A stretch of DNA of 54,488 nt, from positions 1-54,488 of the forward strand of contig CAMCTU010000004.1 of assembly GCA_945878525.1 (NCBI GenBank), written 5' to 3'. The translations under genes were made by a program, and so were the position numbers. This DNA comes from Sphingobacterium thalpophilum (lineage in GTDB: Bacteria > Bacteroidota > Bacteroidia > Sphingobacteriales > Sphingobacteriaceae). Positions 28,058 to 36,814 of the stretch are shown here, piece by piece; the stretch's first letter is position 1, and each line of letters starts with the position of its first letter. The notes beneath the pieces are model-generated. The model saw only the letters and a list, made by a program, of their open reading frames with translations. It was not told the DNA's origin and ran no database searches.

Positions 28058-28104
28058 TTGAAAGTAGAGAATGAAGAATTACATGATTCATTCTCTACTC
28101 TCAA
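28058..28104. terminator. long hairpin between convergent peptidase and ispE genes
   Basis: TTGAAAGTAGAGAATGAA (28058-28075) pairs with TTCATTCTCTACTCTCAA (28087-28104) with a single mismatch over 18 bp and an 11-base loop. It ends beside the ispE stop codon. T-runs on either side are modest (ATTTTTT at 28111), so bidirectional termination is plausible but not certain. Confidence 0.6.
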
Positions 28105-28107
28105 TTC

Positions 28108-28917
28108 TCAATTTTTTACATAAAAAACTTCATTATCATTTTCCAATTGCGGCAATTTAACTGGCTCATTAAAAATTCCATAAACTGATGAACCGCTGCC
28201 GCTCATAGAAGAATACAAGGCCCCGGCCTCATATAATAAATCCTTTATTTGAGCAATTACAGGATATTTTGAAAAGACGGAAGGTTCAAAGTCGTTTTTG
28301 ATATGAAATTTCCATTCAGTAATGGGAAGTTTAATAAGCTCTGTCAATGGCCTAAGGCTTGGGGATACGCGAACCCCCTGATATGCTTCAGCGGTAGAAA
28401 CCTGAACCTTGGGCATTACGAGAACGAAGAAATTCTTTTTAAAATCCAGATCCAAATGGATAAGCTTATCGCCCTTTTCAATGGCATAAGCAGGCTTGTT
28501 ATGAATAAAAAACGCACAATCAGAACCTATTTTGGAGGCATATTGTTCCATTTTGTAATTATCCATTTCGAGATCAAATTTTTGATTCATCATACGGATG
28601 AAAAAAGATGCATCTGCAGACCCACCTCCCAATCCTGCGCCTATTGGTATATGCTTATGTAAATGAATCCTGACGGGGGGCAGTGATTTAAAATCCTGTT
28701 TCAATAAATGATAGGCTTTCATGCAGAGATTAGTGTTCTCATCTCCGGGAATATCTATACCAGATGAGCTGAATTGCAAGGTATCTGCCTCAATGATTTC
28801 CAGTGCATCTTTTATAGCAATCGGATAAAATATCGATTCCAGATTATGATAACCATCAGGACGCTTGCTGACAATATTTAAGCCTATATTGATCTTGGCA
28901 TTTGGAAAAAGTATCAT
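28108..28917 (-). CDS. ispE: 4-diphosphocytidyl-2-C-methyl-D-erythritol kinase
   Basis: GHMP-family kinase of the non-mevalonate (MEP) isoprenoid pathway. Key segments of the 269-residue protein: FPNAKINIGLNI at the N-terminus (residues 4-15), the ATP-binding loop PIGAGLGGGSADASFF (about 90-105), the catalytic DCAFFI segment, and the C-terminal MSGSGSSVYGIF. Length is normal for Bacteroidota. It has an exact promoter-box match upstream on the minus strand (28960-28967). Confidence 0.95.
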   Translation of the reverse strand: MILFPNAKINIGLNIVSKRPDGYHNLESIFYPIAIKDALEIIEADTLQFSSSGIDIPGDENTNLCMKAYHLLKQDFKSLPPVRIHLHKHIPIGAGLGGGSADASFFIRMMNQKFDLEMDNYKMEQYASKIGSDCAFFIHNKPAYAIEKGDKLIHLDLDFKKNFFVLVMPKVQVSTAEAYQGVRVSPSLRPLTELIKLPITEWKFHIKNDFEPSVFSKYPVIAQIKDLLYEAGALYSSMSGSGSSVYGIFNEPVKLPQLENDNEVFYVKN

Positions 28918-28959
28918 ATTGTGAACATACTGATATTTTTATGAACAATTTTAGGATGC

Positions 28960-28967
28960 CAAAATTA
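28960..28967 (-). promoter_or_regulatory. candidate -7 promoter box for ispE
   Basis: On the minus strand this reads TAATTTTG, an exact TAnnTTTG match 42 bp upstream of the ispE ATG. No -33 element is evident. Confidence 0.4.
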
Positions 28968-29049
28968 CATTTATTTTATTTGCACTGATTTGTAAGTATG
29001 AAGTTATAAGTTGTATTTAATAAGTTTTAACAGTTAAACTTTAAACTCC

Positions 29050-29085
29050 AGGTAACAAATAACCAATAACAGGTAACAGATAACC
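29050..29085. repeat. degenerate GGTAACA-ATAACC repeats in the thyA leader
   Basis: GGTAACAAATAACC is repeated as GGTAACAGATAACC after an AATAACA spacer, immediately upstream of the thyA ATG at 29091. Similar AACAGGTAAC pieces occur near 36309-36320. Confidence 0.55.
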
Positions 29086-29090
29086 CGATT

Positions 29091-29885
29091 ATGAAACAAT
29101 ATCATGAATTGATGCAGCATGTTCTGCAAAATGGAACCCAGAAACATGATCGGACAGGGACCGGAACGATCAGTGTGTTTGGATATCAGATGCGTTTTAA
29201 TCTTCAGGATGGGTTTCCGCTGGTAACCACTAAAAAAGTACATCTAAGATCCATAATACATGAATTGATCTGGTTTTTGAAAGGTGAAACTAATATTAAA
29301 TACCTCAAGGATAATGGAGTTAGTATCTGGGATGAATGGGCAGACGAAAGTGGCGAGCTCGGACCGGTTTATGGATCTCAATGGCGCTCCTGGCCTACCC
29401 CAGATGGAGGCCACATCGATCAGATTTCACAGGTTATAAAACAAATTGGTAGTAATCCTAATTCAAGACGTTTGATTGTATCTGCCTGGAATGTTGCGGA
29501 GATCGAAAACATGGCACTTCCACCCTGCCATAGTTTTTTTCAATTTTATATTGCAGACGGTAAATTAAGCTGCCAGCTCTATCAACGAAGTGCCGACATT
29601 TTTTTGGGAGTTCCCTTCAATATTGCCTCATACGCCCTTTTAACCATGATGGTCGCACAAGTTTGTGGATTGCAAGCAGGAGATTTTGTACATACTTTTG
29701 GAGATGCACACCTTTATAATAACCATCTGGAACAAACCAGGCTGCAATTGAGTAGAGAATGTAAAGGGCTTCCATTAATGAAACTAAATCCGGAGATAAA
29801 AGACATCTTTGATTTTAAATTTGAAGACTTTAGTCTTGAAAATTACGATCCACATCCACATATAAAAGGCGCTGTAGCCATTTAA
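29091..29885 (+). CDS. thyA: thymidylate synthase
   Basis: Converts dUMP to dTMP using methylene-tetrahydrofolate, producing dihydrofolate. The 264-residue length equals the E. coli-type enzyme. The nucleophile cysteine is in [12 protein letters not shown]; other landmarks are [13 protein letters not shown] near the N-terminus, [20 protein letters not shown] for dUMP binding, and the C-terminal [10 protein letters not shown]. folA follows after 9 bp, forming the classic thyA-folA pair, in which the second enzyme regenerates the folate consumed by the first. Confidence 0.97.
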   Translation: MKQYHELMQHVLQNGTQKHDRTGTGTISVFGYQMRFNLQDGFPLVTTKKVHLRSIIHELIWFLKGETNIKYLKDNGVSIWDEWADESGELGPVYGSQWRSWPTPDGGHIDQISQVIKQIGSNPNSRRLIVSAWNVAEIENMALPPCHSFFQFYIADGKLSCQLYQRSADIFLGVPFNIASYALLTMMVAQVCGLQAGDFVHTFGDAHLYNNHLEQTRLQLSRECKGLPLMKLNPEIKDIFDFKFEDFSLENYDPHPHIKGAVAI

Positions 29886-29894
29886 TTTAAGCAT

Positions 29895-30380
29895 ATGAAT
29901 ATTAATCTGATTGTTGCCATTGATGAGAAGAACGGTATCGGTAAAGACAATCTGTTACCCTGGCATCTACCTGCAGATTTGAAACATTTTAAAATGGTTA
30001 CCACAGGGCATCCGGTTATTATGGGTAGAAAAACCTTTGATTCTATTGGAAAAGCCCTGCCCAATAGAAGAAATATAGTTATTAGCAGACAATCCGGACT
30101 TTTAATCCCGGGAGCAGAGGTTTGCAGTTCACTGAAAAATGCCATTGAATTGTGTTTAAACGAAAAAGATGTATTTGTAATCGGAGGTGCGCAGATATTT
30201 GAGCAGGCAATCTCAATAGCTGATGTCCTTTATCTCACCATTATTCATGAGAATTTTAATGCAGATGTATTTTTTCCTGAGATCAAAATGAATGAATGGA
30301 TCGAAGAAGAAAAAAATCTACACGAATCTGATGAAAAGAACTTATATTCCTATAGTTTTATAAAGTACAGGAAAGGCTGA
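29895..30380 (+). CDS. folA: dihydrofolate reductase
   Basis: Reduces dihydrofolate to tetrahydrofolate with NADPH. The 161-residue protein shows the family's NLIVAIDEKNGIGKDNLLPW, the catalytic acidic residue in LPADLKHFK, the NADPH segment GRKTFDSIGKALPNRRN, and IGGAQIFEQAI. Length is typical. It is the second gene of the thyA-folA operon, so both steps of the thymidylate cycle are coexpressed. An AT-only hairpin lies 3' of it, with no convincing terminator. Confidence 0.96.
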   Translation: MNINLIVAIDEKNGIGKDNLLPWHLPADLKHFKMVTTGHPVIMGRKTFDSIGKALPNRRNIVISRQSGLLIPGAEVCSSLKNAIELCLNEKDVFVIGGAQIFEQAISIADVLYLTIIHENFNADVFFPEIKMNEWIEEEKNLHESDEKNLYSYSFIKYRKG

Positions 30381-30435
30381 AATTCTTCTTTAATTTTCTG
30401 TATTAAAGAATTATTCCAAAAAACAAAAATTTAGT

Positions 30436-30443
30436 TAGCTTTG
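30436..30443 (+). promoter_or_regulatory. candidate -7 promoter box for secDF
   Basis: TAGCTTTG matches TAnnTTTG, 52 bp upstream of the secDF ATG. No clear -33 element. Confidence 0.45.
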
Positions 30444-30495
30444 GCGTCTTAACCAAAAGAGGCTTAAATCAACATTAACAGACAATTAAAATAAA

Positions 30496-33450
30496 ATGCA
30501 AGGTAAAGGATTAGTAAAATTCGCAGCAATTGCGCTGACAATAGCGTGTTTGTATTCCCTCTCGTTTACATGGATAGCGAATAAAGTTGAAAAAGATGCA
30601 AAAGAATTTGCAAAAGGTGATGCCATAAAAGAGAAAATTTATCTTGACTCTGTAGCATCATTGCCTGTTTACAGTAGTCTTGATTATATTACCTATCAAT
30701 ATGCAAAGGAACGTGAAGTACCACTTGGACTAGATCTTAAGGGGGGAATGAACGTAACTATGGAGATCTCGTTGAGTGAAATGGTTCGTAACCTTGCAAA
30801 TAATAGCACAGATGCAAACTTTAATGCTGCAATTAGAAATGCTGATGCAGCAATGGCAACTGGTGAAACTGATTTTATAGGAGCTTTTGGAAGAGCGTTT
30901 GAAAAAATTAGTCCGAATACTAATTTATCTCCATTATTTGCAACAAAAGAAAATTCAGCAAATCTTAAAATTGATGCCAGCAACCAGGATGTTTTAAATT
31001 TCCTCAGGAAATCTGCTGATGGCGCAATCGACCTTTCTTTTAATATTCTTCGTACTCGTATTGATAAGTTTGGAGTAACCTCTCCAAACATACAAAAACA
31101 ACAGGGAACCAATCGTATCCTTATTGAACTTCCCGGAGTCACTGATCCTGATCGTGTACGTAAATTACTTCAGGGATCAGCAAAACTAGAGTTTTGGGAG
31201 ACCTATGAAAATGCTGAGATTTTTGGTTTACTTCAGAATGTAAATAGTATTTTAGCTTCAACCGTTAAATCTGCTGATGCTTCCAGTGCATCTACCGTTC
31301 AGGATACAAGTAAAAGTAAACTTTCTGCCCTGGGTAAAAAAGATAGTTCTGCAGTTGATAGTGCTGCTTTATTAAGCAAAGTACAAGCTGAACAAGCAAA
31401 GCAAAATCCCTTATTTTCGATTTTAAACCCTGCAACATATCAAGGTCAGGATGGTCAGTCTAATTTACGTCCGGGACCGGTGGTTGGATATGCAGCGCTG
31501 AAAGACACTGCAAAAGTAAACTCATACCTTTCATCAACAGCTGTCAGAGCAGTTATTCCACAAAACATCAGATTATATTGGGGAGTTAAAGCTATTTCAG
31601 AAGAGAGTAAAGTTTTTGAACTTTATGCTCTAAAAACCAGTAACCTTGGTGGTGGTCCTGCCTTAGAAGGAGATGTCATTTCTGATGCACGTTCAGATTA
31701 TGACCAGAAGGGTAATCCGGAGGTTGTAATGGTTATGAATGCAGATGGCGGACGTACATGGAGATCAATAACTGCTGCAGCGTCAGCTGATCCAAACAAT
31801 AAAAAAAGCATCGCGATTGTACTCGATAATTTAGTTTACTCTGCCCCTACAGTTCAGGGAGAAATACCAAATGGAATTTCATCAATCAGCGGTACCTTTA
31901 AAGTAGAAGATACACAAGATCTTGCGAACGTTTTAAAAGCAGGAAGATTACCTGCACCTGCAAAAATCGTAAGCGATTATGTTGTTGGTCCATCACTTGG
32001 AGCAGCGTCAATTTCAGCAGGTTTAGTTTCAACTATTGCCGGTATCATATTTATCCTGTTATTCATGGCGATGTATTACAGCACAGCAGGATTGGTGGCA
32101 AATATTGCATTATTAGTAAACTTATTCTTTTTAATGGGAGTTCTTGCATCCCTGGGTGCAGTGTTAACTTTACCTGGTATTGCAGGTATTGTACTATCCT
32201 TAGGTATGTCGGTTGATGCAAACGTTCTGATCTACGAAAGGATACGGGAAGAGCTGTCTGCAGGCAAATCGGCAAGATTAGCAATTACTGAAGGATTTAA
32301 AAAAGCAATGCCCTCTATTCTTGACTCCAATATTACTACTTTCTTAACAGGTGTTATCCTTTATATATTCGGGCAAGGTCCAATTGTAGGTTTTGCTACC
32401 ACCCTGATGATTGGTATTATCACTTCCCTGTTTGCTGCAATATTCATTTCAAGATTAGTATTTGAATGGCTGCTTGACAGAAAAAAACCGATCAGTTTCT
32501 CAATTAAAGCCACAGAGAATCTATTTAAAGATTCTAAGTTTGACTTCATAACTGGCAGAAAGCGTTTCTACATCCTTTCAGCAGCGATAATTGTTGCCGG
32601 AATAATTTCTGCCTTTACTCAGGGATTCAGCCTTGGTGTAGATTTCCAGGGAGGAAGAGCTTATTTTGTAGCATTTGATAAGCCTGTGGAAGTAGAAAAT
32701 GTACGTTTAGTTTTAGTAAAAGAATTCGGTACTGCAGTTGAAGTTAAAACTTTCGGTTCTTCTAATCAGGTTAAGATTACTACAGCTTACCTGATCAATG
32801 ACAATTCAGATCAGGCAAATGATCAGGTTAGTGAAAAACTGGCATCAGGTTTAAAAAAGATAAACCCTGTCTATGAGATAAAAGATTCACAAAAAGTTAC
32901 GCCTACAATTGCCGAGGACATTAAAACCTCAGCTATTTATGCAACTATATTCGCCATACTTGTGATCTTCCTTTATATCCTGGCAAGATTCAAAAGAATG
33001 GCTTTCGGATTTGCTGCGATTCTGGCTCTTGTGCATGATATACTGGTATTACTTGCAATCTTCACCATATTTAATGGTTGGCTTCCTTTCTCATTGGATA
33101 TTGATCAGGCCTTTATTGCAGCTATATTAACTGTAATGGGTTATTCAATCAACGATACTGTAGTTGTCTTTGACAGGGTGCGCGAGTATATCGGTCAACA
33201 TCATTCTAAAAATGAAGATCTTCCTTCTGTTATAAACAACGCTCTGAACAGTACATTAAGCAGAACTGTTATTACTGGTATTTGTACAATTGCTGTATTA
33301 TTGATCATTTTCATTTTTGGTGGTGAAATATTGAGAGGCTTCTCCTTTGCAATGCTAATTGGGGTAATCTTTGGTACTTATTCTTCTCTATTTGTTGCAA
33401 CACCTTTTGTTGTAGAATTCATCAAAGAAAAAGACAAAGCAAAGGCATAA
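30496..33450 (+). CDS. secDF: fused protein translocase subunit SecDF
   Basis: RND-type membrane protein that uses the proton gradient to pull exported proteins through SecYEG on the periplasmic side. The 984-residue fusion has an N-terminal helix, a large periplasmic SecD domain (LGLDLKGGMNVTMEI near residue 78), SecD membrane helices with GMSVDANVLIYERIREEL, and then a SecF half (about 680-984) with FSLGVDFQGGRAYF and GYSINDTVVVFDRVRE. Fused SecDF is usual in Bacteroidota. Residues about 255-300 are Ser/Ala/Lys-rich. A strong terminator follows. Confidence 0.96.
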   Translation: MQGKGLVKFAAIALTIACLYSLSFTWIANKVEKDAKEFAKGDAIKEKIYLDSVASLPVYSSLDYITYQYAKEREVPLGLDLKGGMNVTMEISLSEMVRNLANNSTDANFNAAIRNADAAMATGETDFIGAFGRAFEKISPNTNLSPLFATKENSANLKIDASNQDVLNFLRKSADGAIDLSFNILRTRIDKFGVTSPNIQKQQGTNRILIELPGVTDPDRVRKLLQGSAKLEFWETYENAEIFGLLQNVNSILASTVKSADASSASTVQDTSKSKLSALGKKDSSAVDSAALLSKVQAEQAKQNPLFSILNPATYQGQDGQSNLRPGPVVGYAALKDTAKVNSYLSSTAVRAVIPQNIRLYWGVKAISEESKVFELYALKTSNLGGGPALEGDVISDARSDYDQKGNPEVVMVMNADGGRTWRSITAAASADPNNKKSIAIVLDNLVYSAPTVQGEIPNGISSISGTFKVEDTQDLANVLKAGRLPAPAKIVSDYVVGPSLGAASISAGLVSTIAGIIFILLFMAMYYSTAGLVANIALLVNLFFLMGVLASLGAVLTLPGIAGIVLSLGMSVDANVLIYERIREELSAGKSARLAITEGFKKAMPSILDSNITTFLTGVILYIFGQGPIVGFATTLMIGIITSLFAAIFISRLVFEWLLDRKKPISFSIKATENLFKDSKFDFITGRKRFYILSAAIIVAGIISAFTQGFSLGVDFQGGRAYFVAFDKPVEVENVRLVLVKEFGTAVEVKTFGSSNQVKITTAYLINDNSDQANDQVSEKLASGLKKINPVYEIKDSQKVTPTIAEDIKTSAIYATIFAILVIFLYILARFKRMAFGFAAILALVHDILVLLAIFTIFNGWLPFSLDIDQAFIAAILTVMGYSINDTVVVFDRVREYIGQHHSKNEDLPSVINNALNSTLSRTVITGICTIAVLLIIFIFGGEILRGFSFAMLIGVIFGTYSSLFVATPFVVEFIKEKDKAKA

Positions 33451-33474
33451 TCCAATCTACTGGCATTTTTATTG

Positions 33475-33510
33475 AAGCATCCGCCCTTGGGCGGATGCTT
33501 TTTTTTGTTT
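33475..33510 (+). terminator. strong intrinsic terminator after secDF
   Basis: AAGCATCCGCCC (33475-33486) and GGGCGGATGCTT (33489-33500) are perfectly complementary; the hairpin is followed by TTTTTTGTTT. Confidence 0.95.
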
Positions 33511-33552
33511 TATCATAAAATTATATAGATATTTGTCATACTAACAATAAGT

Positions 33553-34011
33553 ATGGCAATAGAATTATTTAGCACGTATTCCTACCTGCTTGACAGAACT
33601 GCACGCAAAGTAAAGCAGTATGCTCAACGCCGCTTTAATGCAGCAAACTACGATATCACTGTAGACCAGTGGTTGATTATAAAAAATCTGAACAACAATA
33701 ATGATTTAAATCAGAGTCAGTTAGCCGAAATTACTGGTAAAGATCATCCAACCTTAACCCGGATCATAGATCTATTGTGCAAGAAAGGTCTGACAGAAAG
33801 AAAAATTCAGGCTAATGACCGACGATGTTTTACGATACATCTGACTGAACTGGGCATACAGCGGGTCGCAGAATGGGAGCCAAACATGGCTGAAATCAGA
33901 ATGAAAGCATGGCAAAATCTTACGGAAGAAGATTACAAGAATTTGAAGCGGATTCTGGACACGATCTATATGAATCTTGACGAACAGGAGAAGCTTTTAA
34001 CAGAATCATAG
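33553..34011 (+). CDS. MarR-family transcriptional regulator
   Basis: A 152-residue winged-helix dimer. The DNA-binding region is about 50-105: NQSQLAEITGKDHPTLTRII is the helix-turn-helix and RKIQANDRRCFTIHLTELG the wing. Terminal helices (1-35 and 118-150) would dimerise. It lies 27 bp upstream of the ferredoxin-NADP reductase gene on the same strand, so it may control the redox genes that follow. Ligand unknown. The gene comes after the secDF terminator, so it opens a new unit. Confidence 0.88.
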   Translation: MAIELFSTYSYLLDRTARKVKQYAQRRFNAANYDITVDQWLIIKNLNNNNDLNQSQLAEITGKDHPTLTRIIDLLCKKGLTERKIQANDRRCFTIHLTELGIQRVAEWEPNMAEIRMKAWQNLTEEDYKNLKRILDTIYMNLDEQEKLLTES

Positions 34012-34038
34012 ATAAACATTAATAAAACTCATATAAAA

Positions 34039-35043
34039 ATGATTTTTACAGACATTTGTATAATTGGAGCCGGCCCTGTGGGACTGTTTGCTGTTTTTGA
34101 AGCAGGATTGCTCAAAATGAGGTGCCATCTGATTGACACTCTACCCCAAATAGGCGGTCAATTATCGGAGATTTATCCCCAGAAGCCTATTTACGATATA
34201 CCTGGTTACCCGGAAATTAAGGCCCAGGAACTAGTTGAACTTCTAATGAAACAGATTGCACCCTTCGACCCTGGATTTACATTGGGAGAACGAGTGGAAT
34301 CCCTTGAAAAGCAGGAAGACGGTTCGTTTATTGTTGGCACTAATGATGCAACAAAAGTACATTGCCAGGCTGTTGTTATTGCAGGTGGACTGGGTTGTTT
34401 CGAGCCCCGTAAGCCCGATATTCAGGGATTACTGGACTTTGAAGGAAAAGGTGTGGAATATATGGTTAAAAAACCGGAAAACTTCAGAGATAAACGGGTT
34501 GTTCTGGCAGGTGGTGGAGATTCTGCACTAGACTGGACTATATTTTTAGCTGATATTGCCGAAAGGGTAACTTTAATTCATCGTGGGGATACCTTCAGAG
34601 GGGCACCCGACTCTGCAGAAAAAGTGCACGAACTAGCGAGCCAGGGTAAAATTGATTTAATACTTCAATCAAACCTTTTGAGTATTGCCGGCAATGCCAG
34701 TCTCAATGAAGTATCTTTTGTTGGGCGTGACCAGGTTAACAGAACCATTCAGACAGATTATCTGATCCCATTATTTGGTTTAAGTCCGAAACTGGGTCCA
34801 ATTGCTGGCTGGGGTCTGAATATTGATAAATCTGCCATACTAGTTGATACGTTTGATTATTCAACAAATATAGAGCGTATATATGCAATAGGAGATATAA
34901 ATACCTATCCAGGGAAACTGAAGCTAATTCTTTGTGGGTTTCATGAAGCTGCATTAATGGTCCAAAGTGCCTTCAAATATGTATATCCTGACCAAAAATT
35001 AAGTTTTAAATACACAACAGTTTACGGCGTGAATGCATTCTAA
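34039..35043 (+). CDS. thioredoxin-reductase-like ferredoxin-NADP(+) reductase
   Basis: FAD enzyme that exchanges electrons between NADPH and ferredoxin. The 334-residue protein has an FAD-binding IIGAGPVGLFAVFEAG, GQLSEIYPQKPIYDIPGYP, an NADPH-binding VLAGGGDSALDW, and a C-terminal IYAIGDINTYPGK. It lacks the redox-active CxxC of thioredoxin reductases, which marks the TrxR-like FNR family. The ferredoxin gene follows directly (stop at 35043, next ATG at 35045), so the partner is probably encoded next door. Confidence 0.92.
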   Translation: MIFTDICIIGAGPVGLFAVFEAGLLKMRCHLIDTLPQIGGQLSEIYPQKPIYDIPGYPEIKAQELVELLMKQIAPFDPGFTLGERVESLEKQEDGSFIVGTNDATKVHCQAVVIAGGLGCFEPRKPDIQGLLDFEGKGVEYMVKKPENFRDKRVVLAGGGDSALDWTIFLADIAERVTLIHRGDTFRGAPDSAEKVHELASQGKIDLILQSNLLSIAGNASLNEVSFVGRDQVNRTIQTDYLIPLFGLSPKLGPIAGWGLNIDKSAILVDTFDYSTNIERIYAIGDINTYPGKLKLILCGFHEAALMVQSAFKYVYPDQKLSFKYTTVYGVNAF

Positions 35044-35044
35044 A

Positions 35045-35365
35045 ATGATCAATATTACAATTGAAGACAGGAACGGAGAGCAGCAGTCTATTGAGATTCC
35101 TGAAGAAATCAGTCTGAGTTTAATGGAGGTTTTAAAGGCCTCAGAATATAATATCCTTGCAACCTGTGGAGGGATGGCTTTGTGTGCGACATGTCATGTG
35201 CAGGTGCTGAAAGGCTTTGAAACTTTGCCAAAAGCTGGAAATGATGAGATGGACATGCTTGACACCCTTCCTGATGCAAGTTTTGACAGTAGACTTGCCT
35301 GCCAGATTAGAATGTCTGAAAATCTAAATGGCATGATTTTTCGAATTAGAGGGGATGAACTTTAG
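35045..35365 (+). CDS. adrenodoxin-type 2Fe-2S ferredoxin
   Basis: Small electron carrier of 106 residues. The cluster ligands are in the order C-x5-C-x2-C ... C: ATCGGMALCATCHV and, after about 38 residues, RLACQIRM. This matches vertebrate/bacterial-type 2Fe-2S ferredoxins. I chose the ATG at 35045 (MINITIEDR), one base after the reductase stop; the frame is open slightly upstream. It is probably the partner of the adjacent reductase. Downstream use may include the broken NDH-2 region, but nothing ties them. Confidence 0.92.
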   Translation: MINITIEDRNGEQQSIEIPEEISLSLMEVLKASEYNILATCGGMALCATCHVQVLKGFETLPKAGNDEMDMLDTLPDASFDSRLACQIRMSENLNGMIFRIRGDEL

Positions 35366-35395
35366 TCCTCAACAAGAATTGCAAAAAACTTAGCT

Positions 35396-36062
35396 ATGGA
35401 AAAACCCCTCTTTGAATAGACTGCATTTCCCAGAATAATAATTATTGGAGGTGGATTTGGTGGAATTGAATTAGCCAAGCGTTTAAAAGACAAAGAAGTT
35501 GAAATTATTATGCTTGACAGGCATAATTATCATACCTTCCAGCCACTGCTATAGCCACGGGCGGACTTGAAGCTGATTCCATCGTTTTTCCCTTACGGAA
35601 AATATTTAAAAATCAGAAAAATTTCACTTTCAGAGTAACTGAAGTAGAGCGTATTGATCCTGAAAAGAAAATTGTTCAGACTAGCATAGGTGAATTGAAC
35701 TATGATTTCCTGATAATCGCGACTGGTTCAGAAACAAATTACTTTGGTCAAAGAGAAATAGAGCATTTTTCAATGCCAATGAAAACAATATCAGAGGCCT
35801 TAAACCTCAGAAGTATGATTCTTCAAAATCTGGAAGAAGCTTTAATCGAAACTGACCCGGTAAAGAAAAGTGCACTGCTACAATTTGTAGTCGCAGGTGG
35901 AGGCCCTACAGGTGTAGAGCTATCAGGTTCTTTGGCAGAATTAAAAAAGCATGTTCTCCCAACAGATTATCCGGAACTAAGTGTTGATGATATCAAAGTG
36001 TATCTCATAGAAGGATCTTCAGAATTATTAGGCTCAATGTCAAGTCAGGCGTCTACAAAAGC
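35396..36062 (+). pseudogene. NADH dehydrogenase type 2 (NDH-2) remnant, N-terminal half only
   Basis: The translated fragments match the N-terminal half of a single-subunit NADH:quinone oxidoreductase: RIIIIGGGFGGIELAKRL (FAD site), DRHNYHTFQPLL, ATGGLEADSI, DFLIIATGSETN, and VVAGGGPTGVELSGSLAEL (NADH site). Three lesions are visible: an in-frame TAG at 35417-35419 (codon 8), loss of what looks like 7 bp between 35552 and 35553 (YQV removed, creating TAG), and abrupt loss of the C-terminal half near 36062. It starts 30 bp after the ferredoxin gene. The gene is dead unless the sequence is in error. Confidence 0.85.
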
Positions 36063-36239
36063 AGAAGGTTTGATAGTTCACTGGGAGGTTATGGAGGCTG
36101 TCCGATGGCTTATGATCACCTCACCGGAAACATTGCAACAGAAGGCTTAATTTCATTCCTGGAGGCAAAGGGAGAAAACCATAGGCTTGACCTGGAGAAA
36201 TGGAATGAGGCAATTGCCTTTTCCAGTCGAATATTCTGA
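36063..36239 (+). pseudogene. 3' remnant of a hydroxymethylglutaryl-CoA lyase gene
   Basis: In the frame starting at 36063 the sequence reads RRFDSSLGGYGGCPM, then a GNIATEGL stretch, ending with TGA at 36237-36239. This is the C-terminal signature of HMG-CoA lyases (GGxGGCP with the active-site cysteine, then GNxATE). The frame is joined without gap to the NDH-2 remnant; the N-terminal three quarters are missing. The lyase acts in leucine degradation and ketone-body metabolism. Not expressed as a lyase. Confidence 0.75.
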
Positions 36240-36326
36240 TAAAGGTTATCAGTTACTTGGAATTCCTTCTAAATTAAAGAATTTAGCTATATCTGGTAAC
36301 TGGCAACCGCTAACAGGTAACTTAGT

Positions 36327-36758
36327 TCACTCAAGGATCATTTTAAAATGTTGTATCCCCGCCTCCTCAAACTGTTCACCTGCCTTTTCAAACCCAAATT
36401 TAGCATACAATGGTATCGCATCGAGCTGAGCATGCAAATACACAAATTCAGCGTCCTCAGGAAGGTCCTTTAAAACTGTTGCTACAAGTGCCTGTCCAAT
36501 TCCTTTTCCCCTGTATTCTTTTAAAACTGCAAAACGCTCAAGTTTAAATCCCTTTTCTGTTTTACGCCATCGGGATGCTGCAGCAGGGATACCATTGAAG
36601 GTACCGAGAAAATGTACAGACTCATCTTCAAATTCCCATTCAAGTTCAGGAGGACAGTTTTGTTCATCAACAAACACTTTTCTACGAATAGCAAAAACTT
36701 TTTGAAGGTCTTCTTCATTATTTACCCGTTCAACTTTTATTTGATCTTCCATTTTCAT
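36327..36758 (-). CDS. GNAT-family N-acetyltransferase
   Basis: A 143-residue acetyl-CoA-dependent acetyltransferase. The acetyl-CoA-binding motif A is seen as KEYRGKGIGQALVATVL (about residues 80-96), preceded by the N-terminal VFAIRRKVFVDEQNCP and followed by LHAQLDAIPLYAKFGFEKAG, all typical of the ElaA/YjcF-like branch. The acceptor substrate is unknown. An alternative ATG two codons downstream (36752) is equally possible. It reads convergent to the NDH-2/HMG-CoA lyase remnant. Confidence 0.85.
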   Translation of the reverse strand: MKMEDQIKVERVNNEEDLQKVFAIRRKVFVDEQNCPPELEWEFEDESVHFLGTFNGIPAAASRWRKTEKGFKLERFAVLKEYRGKGIGQALVATVLKDLPEDAEFVYLHAQLDAIPLYAKFGFEKAGEQFEEAGIQHFKMILE

Positions 36759-36814
36759 GAACTGATTTAAATATCGAAAAGGGCAAGGTTTATCTAGTAG
36801 CCCTTAAAAATAGA

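Noticed and set aside
28303-28662. 119-codon plus-strand open frame inside ispE
   Set aside because: Antisense to conserved IspE motifs and unlike any protein I recognise.
30696-31142. 148-codon minus-strand open frame inside secDF
   Set aside because: Antisense to a conserved SecD region, with no family similarity.
35695-36150. Open frame of 151 codons that could be called a stand-alone FAD/NAD-binding protein
   Set aside because: It is the middle of the NDH-2 remnant and runs out of frame into the HMG-CoA lyase tail; it lacks the FAD-binding N-terminus.
36187-36429. 80-codon open frame on the plus strand
   Set aside because: It overlaps the lyase tail in another frame and the 3' end of the GNAT gene, and resembles no family.
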